Of a stretch of 64,000 bases of DNA, positions 27,201 to 39,200 are shown one piece after another (position 1 is the first letter of the stretch; every line of letters starts with the position of its first letter). The translations under genes were made by a program, and so were the position numbers. The DNA comes from Liolophura sinensis (Eukaryota > Mollusca > Polyplacophora > Chitonida > Chitonidae), in NCBI RefSeq assembly GCF_032854445.1, contig NC_088303.1:29459501-29523500 (forward strand), read 5' to 3'. The notes below the pieces were generated by a model. The model was not told where the DNA came from. It was given only the letters and a program-made list of their open reading frames with translations, and made no database searches.

Positions 27201-30200
27201 GGAATTGCAGCATACAACTGTACCTGATCCACATGGATCATAATCCATGAAGGATGCATTTTAACAGGGTACCCACACATCTCTATATACATCATGTGTT
27301 GAAGAATAAAATTACCATGGTAAACAGACGTACAGGCAGACAGACATAGAGTATACCTACATGCTTGACCATCACAATGATAATGCACATGATAAACTTC
27401 AATCGTGTTCTACATCTCACATGATATAAATATATGAGTATTTGTGTATGAAAAGTGGAATGGTTACAGAGCTAACTTAGAGATTAAAAAATGTAAAACC
27501 ATAGCCATCATGACTAGATCACAAAAATGTTCGATGCAATGTTACGAACAAAAAGTGTGAGCGCATAAACTAAACAGAACACTTAGGAGTAACCCTGGAA
27601 ATGATTTCATGACAAACACACAGCTATTAAAATACATGTATAAGTACTAAACTGTATTACATTGTACACTGCACTTGGCTGAGGGCTACTTAACACTTAA
27701 AGTATACTTCATAAAGCTGACCCCTGAACAATACCGCTAAAGAAAAGCAACCAATCAAAAGTAAATACATACAATACATGCATGTACACAGAATAAAACA
27801 CAACATAAAAAGTACAATGACCTAACCTGAACAACACTGACAATCAGCACCATGCACATAAACAAATGAAATGCTTATTACATGAGCACAACTGTAAAGA
27901 CAAAGACAAAACACTATACTCAACACAGAAGTATATGAACCAAAGATGAATAACACCCATCACCAATACAACAGTGATAGATTAGGCCAAGTATTAACGC
28001 ATACAGAACAACAAACTGAACCCCAGTGAAAACCACTGAAGTCTTCCAGTACCAATAAAAACTGATCAATGTATTGAAATGATGATAAGGCACACACCTG
28101 AATATCTGGGGAACATGCCTGAAACCATGAATACACACATGCACACTTAGTCCTCTTACACCAGCTCATATTTGAGACACATAACGCCAGTACATAAGAG
28201 CATCCATGTATGAACCTCGCTGAACAGATTGTTTAAAAATACTCTGAGGATATTTTTTTAAAGATGACATTTGTACTTTTATTTATTTATTTGATTGGTG
28301 TTTTACGCCGTACTCAAGAATATTTCTCTTATACGACAGCGGCCAGCATTATGGTGGGTGGAAACCGGGCAGAGCCCGGGGGAAACCCACGACCATCCAC
28401 AGGTTGTTGGCAGACCTTCCCACTTACGCCCGGAGAGGAAGCCAGCATGAGCTGGACTTGAACTCACAGTGACCACATTGGTGAGAGGCTCCTGGGTCAT
28501 TACGCTGCGCTAGCGCGCTAACCGACTGAGCCACGGAGGCCCCAGTTTGTACTTTTAGCCTCCACAAAACTAACACTATAATGTCTTACTTACTATACAT
28601 CAGTGCATGCTCTCAGAGCTGGCAGAATCTGTACATGGAGGATGCATGCTAATGGTACTTGTGTAAAACACAGGTGAGGAGAGTAGAGGAGACTGGTAAG
28701 CAAATGTAATATGACACACACACAAGCACCACCACTTACCAGTCTGCCCAGAGACGTGGCTGCTGATGTCACTGTCCTCTGCTTCACACCTGTTCAAATA
28801 AAACAACAAATTTTGATTTAATTGAAGTAATGATTTCAAATTTTATTTATATACATTTTAAAAGGGGTACACAAACCTTCTCCAAAATACAGTTTATAAT
28901 CAAAGAGAGATAAACAGCATTTGGTCACTTTTGTTAAAAGTTTAGAAGTAAAAAAAAATGAGTGGCACTCTTCTTTACCTGATTTATACTACTTGTGTAA
29001 AAAACTTCCTATTATCCCCAATCAAACCTCCTATTATGAATTAACAATTACATAAAAACACCTTTTTACAGAATCTTTCATAAAATGTTATTCATTTTAC
29101 AGAAAATGAATTTGCATGAAGCCCAATGATTCTCAGTGAGATCTCATAAATACACATCAACAGGCAAATAGCACGGATAAAACCAGGCATTCAGAGAATG
29201 CTGATAGCTCGCCTGATTGAGCCGTTTGAAAAACATTCAAATATTGACCTCTAAACCAAAATAAAGTAGAATGATAATAGACACTGTCATACACATATAT
29301 TATCCTCTAATTATAGTGCTAAGATCTTGACATTAAATCAACAGACCAAAATTATTACAATGTCACAACTATCACTGTTTATCGTATGCCTAAGGACTGC
29401 AGAGCGGTGACTTCAAATGCAACCCTGTGAATACCCGAGCAAATGTTGAGCTATATGAGGAAAAGACTTCCATGGTCTTTGATTTGCAAATCGCTTCCTA
29501 TCTGTGTACTATGGGAGGCCACTGCAACCTTTTAATTGGCGAAAACTTCAACCAAACTGGACAAAGACAGCATCTGATCCCCTTCTCACAATATCTCTCC
29601 CTACTTTGTACAGGTGAGCCAAAAAGGGATATTTATATAAAGTACACCCTAAAGCATATATATCAGTTCGCCACGTTCCAAGATCACCTTCGCCATTCCA
29701 AACCGCTCTGGATTCTACCAGGCTGTTGCACTTCTCTGTGCCAAACTTACCTGTGACTTTAAAGAACTCATAAGATGTAGCCAGTGCTCCTTTGTTTGTC
29801 AGTGTGAATGTTCGCTTCAGGGTTTCTCCAATCACAGCTGTGCCAAAGTCAACTGTGTCTTGATCTACCATCAGCTGTAAATATATTGACATATTATATT
29901 CTCAAAAGGCAATTAAATTTTACATCTATCCCTAAAATCAGTGGATTTAAGCATGTACCAGACGCAGTTTTCGATTCACTTCATTACAACAACAAATGAT
30001 GTCCCAGCCATTTGCCTATCCTTCATTAAACATGTAGTATTTGTGTATAGACAAACTACAAACACGTTATCATCACTTTTGCAATATTTGAAACCCAACC
30101 CCATCCAATAATATAATTCAAAAGATTAATCTTATCCTGTAACATTACATTTTCTTTTTTGTGTTTCTTTTTGGCAGACTGACCCCAAAGTAAAGTGATA

Positions 30201-33200
30201 CTACATCAAATCTGAAAGGGACATTACTCTGTTGTCACAGTGGTAACACTGTATCTCAAACCCTACATATTATAGACAACTGTATTTCGTAGTTATTGGC
30301 TTGTTATCATACAATATATATTTCAGCTGGCTATACTGACATCACACTTCTTGGTGGTACATCTGAGAGGGACAGAGAATGGACCAGTCTGTGCCATGAA
30401 GTTCACCTCTCCCATTAGATCCTCGTTGATCTGAAATAATCAATCAAATAATATTGTTAATATTAGCAGAAAGCATCTTACAGATCAAGACTGTTCAAGT
30501 GGTACAAGATTTGTTTTAAAATCACTTGTTGAATAGCAGCCTGGTATTAACAGTACCATATATAACCTGTAAACAAAGAAATATATATATATTGAACATC
30601 TGACTAAAAGCTACACTATCTCATTTTATTTCTTGCAAGTTTTTCTGTTTTAACAGAAATAACCAACAGAATAGTATCAACTTAATTAGTGTGAATTAGA
30701 AAAGCGAGTACACATGCAGTTCCTACCATTGGTTTAAAGGTAACCAGCATCTCACAGGTCATTCCTGCTGACATCTGACCTGGAGGATCAAAACTGAAAG
30801 CGAAAATTACAGTTGAGGATTATATTTATATGTAAATGTACCTAAACACAGCTCAGATGTACATCCATTAATAGCCTTACACATGCATTAAGATCTTCAA
30901 ATCAGACATGATAAAACAAAAACAAACATATTAACGTTCTATAATGACATGTACGTGTATATTTTTAGTAGGAACTTATGTTCAGATACAAAATCTCAGC
31001 TTTAAAACCACATGAGTGAAAGTGCTTGATCATTGGGTATTAAAGCTAATAATTGTCCCTAAAACTGAGTCTGAAAGCTTTAATGTATGCTTTTTTTTTC
31101 TTTTATAAATCAAATTCAAAGACATGTGTCCTTGAAAAGTCCATACTCACTGAATGTCAATAAAGTCCTTCAGATGCTCTGTAATGCCAATGTATTTACA
31201 GTAGTTGACGCTGTAGGAGACATTGGTCAGGATCACCCGCTTCTTGTAACACTTGCCCACATCAAAATCCTGCACACACAACACACAAATACAAGGGCTG
31301 ATGAAAGATTCATAATAATAATGACATTCATGTGAGGAATACTGATACAACAGTCCAATAAAATGAACTTAGACTGAATGACTGCATGGGTGCGTACGTC
31401 CTCCCATAGTGACGCTACTTTTCTGAGGCATGTTCTAGAAAGAGAGTATACTGCAGTTCTTACATCAGATGACGGTGCTTTCGATGGTCACTTATTTGTA
31501 CACTATGTGCTGTCACCACAGTTAAGTTTGATATACAGCTGTCCCCAGGCCATCAGAGTTGGAGCCAGTCTTTTTGAATTATTTTGATTGCATAACTTAA
31601 CATTTTGAATTCCACTGGCACACTGACTTTTTTTTGTCGAGTATAAATATCAGGACTATGTATGCAGTATATATAGGCTTTGCATCCATGACAGGTAGTT
31701 GCAGAGGACATTGCCTTATACTTGCTTTATATGATGGCTAGCATCATACACTTTATCCATAAAAAGTTAATTTATTTATTCATTTAATTATTTGATTGGT
31801 GTTTTATGCCATACTCAAGAATGAATGTTCATTTAATATATAAATATTAACTACATATATCAACACTATATTTGCGTGGAACTAGCTGATGGTGTAAACT
31901 GACTTACTTTTCTATTTCTTGATAGAAATGATATTATTTACTTATTATTTTTTTCCTTGGTGTTAACACAGTGCTCAAGAACGTTTCACTTATAGGACAG
32001 CTGCCAGGTTTATGAGCGGAAGTAACCAGAGTATCCGGAGTAAACCACCGACTTTCACCAAGCACCTGGGAGAGACGGTCAGAGACCTCATAGTCATAGA
32101 GAGCAATCGCTTCTACTCTCTGAGCCTGTATGGCCACCTGATGATATTTGCAGGGGCTTTTTTCCCTATCAAAATGAGGTTTCCAGTGTGCACTCATTCT
32201 AATGTGTCACATTTTATCAATGCCTTTACATGGGTATTTATAACACACGCGTACCTTGAAATGGACCACATCGGGTTTGCTGTAGAATGCAGCCCCTTTG
32301 AATTCTCGACCTGCCGCCACCTGCCTCGTAACTATACTCTGCTTTTGCTTCTCAAAATTTTTCTCTAGAATGTCCTGTGAAAAAATATCAATCAAAAGTG
32401 TTTTAACACTACCATGACATTGAAATCCAAGAATGTGCAGATGGAACAGCATCATTACTGCCCATTAAACAACAACGAAATTCAATGATGTAATTCTTCT
32501 AAAGGCGATAAAAAGAAGGAAGTAATAAAAATGTCTATTATGGTTCTATTTCCCAAAATTCTTTGTAACTGAGATGAAACTATAAATGACAATATTCAGT
32601 TAACCTGTTGAAGTCAAAAAATGGACAGACCAGGATCCAAACTTCATCTTTTTTAAGGAAATTCACAATCTAGCTGAGATCCTTGACATAAACAATAAAC
32701 CATATCTCTTCATTCCAGTGAACTGCAGCATTAGTCATATAAGACTCATGAGATAGTTATACCACCATGACACCATAACCAGAATGAAACTGAATTCTCT
32801 CTCAAAACAAAAATTACCATTTCCATCTTGGTGGCTCCAGGTATTTTCCGAGGCCCATCTATCTCCTTTGGAACCTTATAAGGCTTATGCTGGTCCCATA
32901 ATCCCTCAAACTCGGGCACTGCCAAGTTCACTCGGCTGCCATCTTCTGTTATAAAAAAGATTCACATTATGAACGAAATACAGTACTATCTAATGAAGTA
33001 GCACTAATGCTCCGCAAGATTTTCTATACCAGCCATCTTATCTGACTAATTCCAGTGAGTAGGCCCTGCAGTCCATTTACCACATATTCACAGTAAATGT
33101 CACATGTACAAGTTCAAGTTCATGACTTAAATCCCACTGATACCCATGATTAGAAGCATAATTTACTTACCAAACACCAAACCATATTAATACCATGCAG

Positions 33201-36200
33201 ATCAGTCATCTACCTGATTGCTACCAATGGTGTGGTTTTCATGTTGTTCAAGTTTATCCATCAAAGCAAGGAAATTCTTTGAATGACGATGGGAAAAGAG
33301 CTCAGGCAGTCAAGAAAAAGGCAGATAATCAATAAGTGTGGGCAGCATCTAGTTATGCTAATGGAAAGTAAATTTTTTTAATTGAAGAAACCTTGTACAT
33401 ATACAGCCTGCACCCATGGGACCAAGTAAAACAAGCCAACAAAGTTAACTTTGAGCAACATGTTACCCCAATATGTGATCATCCGAGCACAAAATCATAC
33501 CACGTGGTAAGAATATAAATTAAAAATATATCTACCAAAGCATCAATTCCGGGGTTCAAGCAGGTATTTTCGGCCTGTGCGGTGTTACTTCCAGTTAACT
33601 GAATGGTGTCTTAATGCACCATTAAGGGATATAAACAACTTTATTAGAAAGCCTACATTTCTCCTAGACATCAATACATTATATGCACACTACATGTAAA
33701 TGTGACAAATGTAGTAAATCGGCCTTTTGGCAATTGCTCAGTGACAGCAAATCATGCAAACACCGGTGAATGATTTTCAGCCTTACGTACAGTACATATA
33801 TATAACTTTTCACTCATCAGTTTTTATCTTTACAGCTATACCAATTTGCTGTCAGGTGACCCACATACATGGGCGAAATTGCACTTTTTTTGCAATTTGA
33901 TCGCAATTTGCAGGAGTATACATCGTATCAAAAAAATAAAATAAGACCAGATTCATCATCTGAACGTCAAATTTACATTAGGTAAGATGCTTAGAAATGA
34001 CAAATACGAATTTTTTGTTTCACTTGACATCACTTCCCCTTTATCAGCTAAAACTTATTGCACTCTTCTCCTTCCCAAATTATCCACAGGGAATGTTTGT
34101 TACATGCGCTAAATTTCAAGTAAATCGGACATGAAATTCTAAAGACTCTTAATGACTCTTAAATATTTTCATGTCAACCCAAAATGGCCACCAGGTGACA
34201 TGACTCAGGGCGATAAAAGCTCTAAAGGGTCAGAATAATGCATAAACTGCCTTGCATCAGGGTACAATAAAATCTCTACTGGTTATAAATACATATACAA
34301 GTAGGTTTTGACTCAGGGCAACAAAATTATGATGAAAGTGAGCCTCCTTAATCAGCACACTTACCTTCCTCTGGAGCAGCCACCTCCTGTTCTGCCTCAC
34401 TGCCAGTGTTCTCCTCCTCCTCATCATCAGATTCCTTGGCATCCTCATTACCCTGTCCAACCTGATCCTTACCAGTCTCCTCCACTGGCTGTCCCTGCTT
34501 GACATAAGATAAATCTACAATCATCTTTTGTCTCAAATATTTAGTTAAATTGTCAAAAAAAAAGAGAAAATTTGTGTCAAATTTAATTTTAGTGACTTCC
34601 AAACTGCTGATTGAGGGTATGGAAGTACAAAGTCAAATATGTATACATGTACAATATATAGCAACATTAACTTACTGTCTTCTGTTTTTCTTGTTCCTCC
34701 TGTTCAATTAAGTAAGGCTCAAACTCAGTCAAACTTGGTTCAATTATGCCAGCTTCTTTGAACATCTTCAAGGGTTTCTTCCTGTGAGGCCCCAGATTCT
34801 ACAATAACAGGAACATGAATAATGCTGTGTACAATTAAAGATAAAATATTATAGGATACTGAAATGGGTAAAGAAAAATCTTTGAACACATATTCGTGGC
34901 AAAATTTGTTCATTTTGCCACACACTGGCTGATATCGTTAAATTTCGTTAAACATTTCTGCAATTACGTATAGACAAGAGGTTTAATCTATATTCTGGAG
35001 CTGATATATCTGCTCATTGGTAACAGTTTAAAAAGTTACTCAAAGATGTAAATCTGCTGCCCTAGTAATCACTTGGAAACTATTCTTTGCCACAAAGACA
35101 AATCATGAAACACAAACATCAGACAAACATAAACCAAAGTGTTACTGTATACAGAAGGTGATAGGCTTGTGCGATAAAAGCTCTAAGGGTCAGAATAATG
35201 CATAAACTGCCTTGCATCAGGGTACAATAAAATCTCTACTGGTTATAAATACATATACAAGTAGGTTTTATAGTACAAAACATAAGCAAGGTAGAAATTC
35301 ACATTTTCACTCATGTTCTTCACATCCATCCATAAATACGGCTGTTTTTTCTTCCTCTTTTTCAGTCTCTCTTCCTCCACTAAAATGCGATTCATGATTC
35401 CAGCCGTTTTTTCTTGGGTTTTTGCTTTGAACTGTCTGCAAAAAGGAAAAAAAAAATTTAAAATCTTCTGATGAGAGATGTCTTTAAGATCATTACAGAA
35501 AACATTATGCAAATTAGCTATCTGGATCCACTTTTGAACCATCAAGTTCCCCCAGTTTCGACTGCAACATTTTTCGAAATAAATTTGATACTTAGTTATC
35601 AATATGACAGTCAGTAGAAAATAAAAGCCATAGGCATTTCTTACTTCTCACACACATGCATAACCATTTCATTTCCTTTTTTCTAAAACATCTTGTGCCA
35701 TAAAAGGGAATTTTTTCTCTTATTATTCCCCCGTTTCCCTGGTCTAGGAGTCAGAACTCACCGCTTCTCATTTTCAAATTCCTCGAGTCGTTTCTTGATG
35801 AGCATGGCCTGGTCAGGGTTACCTCCCTGTTCCAGAATCGCCTGTCTCTCTGCCAGCTCCTGTAACTGACGCTCTCGTTCTCTTGCCCTGTCACGTGCTC
35901 GGATGGCATTTAGGTTCTCCTGAGAAATTCATCATAAATACCATAAAAGCAATGTAAAAGGAAGCACACTAGGTGAAAGGCAGACTTAACTCCTTAACAA
36001 TATGCTTCATGAAACTACATGTAGCCCATGGAAATTTTGCACCTGGGAGTACTTTAATGAAAGGTCCAAATGCATTTTCTCTACCCAATCTTTACTCCTA
36101 TTACCAATGACATCAAACATTCTTGATGACCCAATACGTGTATCACTCATTATTTTGTAAACCGAGACCTTCAAACTTTCTAATCACAACATGAATTACA

Positions 36201-39200
36201 ACCATATGATGTCACTGAGTCTTAGTGTGTCAATAAACTGGTGGTTTAATTACTCACTCTGTTTGCCTTGATGTCAGTTTTAAGCTTTATCACAGAGTCC
36301 ATTTTTGTCTGCAAATCTGACTTCTGCCTCTCTTCAGATTCCTGTTCACGACGTTTCATTCTAGGACAAACATGACAAGTACTTGACAAAAACTCTTTGG
36401 CGTTCAACAGTATGCACTGCTACATAAAATAAACCACGCCTACTGTAATTGATAAGTCAATCAGAAAGTGGTTTTAAGAAACTTATTATGGCAAGGGTTT
36501 AGACTTTCTGGATATACTGTAGCAAAGAATTGATTGAAACAGCTTCAAACCAGAAAGGCCTATTGGTCAAATGCTCAAGACAGTTGACATGTAGAGGTGG
36601 CAATTAGATGCCTGACTGCGGAAGTCACTAATTCAAAACCCGCAGTGGTTTCACCTCATTTTGAGCATAAAATCTTTGCTCTATCAAGAAAGTGTAATTC
36701 CTACTTGTAAAGTCAAGTGGAAAAAATGGTCAAGCTCTGTAGTCCCTACATATGTTTTATATGAATTTATTTATTTCTCCAAATTTCTAGAGCTTCAAAA
36801 TTACACTCTCCCCTGATTTGAGTCTTTCACTCTGGGTGAAAACATTTTTACCCTCTGGAGAACAATTTCCACCCAGGCGAATCCCAATAAAAAGTTACAA
36901 AACTTCAAATAAAAGAGTTAGATATAAAAGTCATATGTGGGCATCTTCGATGTGTTTTGTATTACTTGTGTCAGGGAGCCCTTAGTTCGTGGGCATTGGC
37001 TGTGGGTGATAAATAAATTAATAAATAAATAAACAAATCAAGAATTTAAATCAAAACAAGTTAACCTGATGATGTATAGCATAGGAAAACTGTTTGCTGT
37101 TTAACATTTTAGCCCAGATTATTTCACTTGAAAACAAGTCAGGTTTATGGATGGAAACAGTCCAACAGGTCTGGGAATGTGTGGGTGAAAGGTAACAAGA
37201 GTTGGATTTGAACAAGACATTGTAGGAACAGCTATCATTTGTGATAGGCCAGAGAGGGCCAAGCAGATAAAGGAGACAAGCTTTCAAAAAATTATGACAA
37301 AAATTCTGACAAAGTTGTTTTGTATTTTAAAATTCTTTAAACATAATTGAGAAGAAAATAATTATACATATTTATAGTGATGATTGCTAATGGTCGTCAC
37401 AGTCATTAAAAGACTTACATGGCTATGGTCTGCTTGACATAGACCTGAGTCTCCTCCTGGGCCCTTCTGGCATCCTCCATCGCTCTCTGTTGCTTCATCT
37501 GACCCATCGCCTGAGCCTCCCTAAACAATCTGGGGGAGAATGACAAGAGATCTTGTATAAATTATTGTGCTAAAATATGAAGCTAGTTCTATATGACATT
37601 TGGTCAGCAAAAACAACATTAATTTAGAACAACTGAGTGAGAGAGAAAAAATTCACCTACTACCTCAGCCTCTTTAAAGGATCTGGGGAGGAAGAATACA
37701 TAACCTCTACCATGCTAATCATTTGTCATTTGGTCAATCAGAAACACATTAAAACTGGCTACAAATGCACTACTGACAATTCCTCTTACAACTGATACTT
37801 TTTGCTCCATGGAAACCAACTATTAAACATCGACTATAACAAAAGAAAAAATTAATTTCCTAAAATCTCTCCATCAGCATGGATTATCTGAACATTACAA
37901 TTTCATATACAGCGATACCGGTGGCCAAGCATCACAGCCCAACTGAATGTCAATTATGAAAACACTACGAAAGTAGCACTGAACTAATTTGCCATGATGT
38001 TAACAGATGTTAACATTCACACAACGAATAGCTTTATTCAACTGCCTACGTATATAGACAATGGAAAATTCAACACAATCAACCTGCATGAACAAACAGT
38101 ATTTGCACAGTATTTACAAAAACAGGCAACATGGAGAAAAAGCATGACAAAAATGAAAAATGATCAACTGGGTTTGAGTGAGTGAGTGCTAAGGCTTTAA
38201 CGTCATACTTAACAATGTTTCAGTCATATGATGATGAAGGAATCCTTAGAGTGCATGTAATGTGGCTCACTGTCGCAGGACGGATTTCCATCACTCTTTT
38301 ATCTAGACTAATAAAAATCCAAACGATTTCAATAGGTGTCCCTATCTTTACATCTTTTACAAGTTCTCCAGAAGTTACTAGTAACTGTAACATCATCCCA
38401 TTAGTAAGTTCTCACCGTTGCCTGGACAACCTTGTCTCCTGGGCTTTATTAGCAAACTTCTCTTCCTTCCTGATTCGTATCACAGCTGCATCAGCTTTCT
38501 GTTTCTCTAGCACTTCTTCTTTCTTCTTCAAATCGTGTTCCTCCAGTAAAAACTTACCCTTTTCTATGTTTGCCTTGTTTAGATCATACCTAACAGGGTA
38601 AAGGGTACAGAATGAGAGAGGCACAAAAGATTTTTTACCAAACACAATACACATACCAAATGTTTCATACTTCACATCAAGAAAAGTCAGTAATCTATTT
38701 TAAGTTTTTTTTTTGTTTTTTTTTTGTTAACTGATGTATCAATGTGTGATTCTTCTGCCTGATGGCTCATCTTGCATCTGGACTTGTTGGACTTTCTGGG
38801 GGCAATTCAATACTGGCATCCTCAAAATTCACTCCATAAAAATTCTAAACAAAATTTAAAAACTAGCCTCTTTAAATGTCATGAAGCTCAAATTGTCCAT
38901 CCATATTTAGGACTGGGGCAACATTTTCTCCTTGTATATAAACAAACAGACAAATATGCTTCATTTTTTCATTGTCCACAAGCTGTAATCCATCAATCAA
39001 ATCAGCAGCCTGAGATTCTTCCTCATGAATAACATTTTTGATGGCCAAATAATGTCTGGATTTATATGTGCACATATATCACCATTGTGTAACCAAAGCA
39101 GTCCAGTGTGCAGAGCTGGTTTTGAAGTGCTGGTGAATACCAGGTGAAACCACTTCACTCCAGCTAAGTATACGAGAAATGCAATTGAAAAGAACAGCAG

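Noticed and set aside
31378-31587. Plus-strand 69-codon ORF with a coding-like look (LTSDDGAFDGHLFVHYVLSP)
   Set aside because: It lies in an intron of CFAP74 on the opposite strand, next to SINE fragments; no family recognised and no splice partners seen.
38872-39075. Possible extra CFAP74 exon (HEEESQAADLIDGLQLVDNEK)
   Set aside because: Exons 39411-39515 and 38416-38589 join directly in frame (GA+G), so no exon is needed; no clean donor fits.
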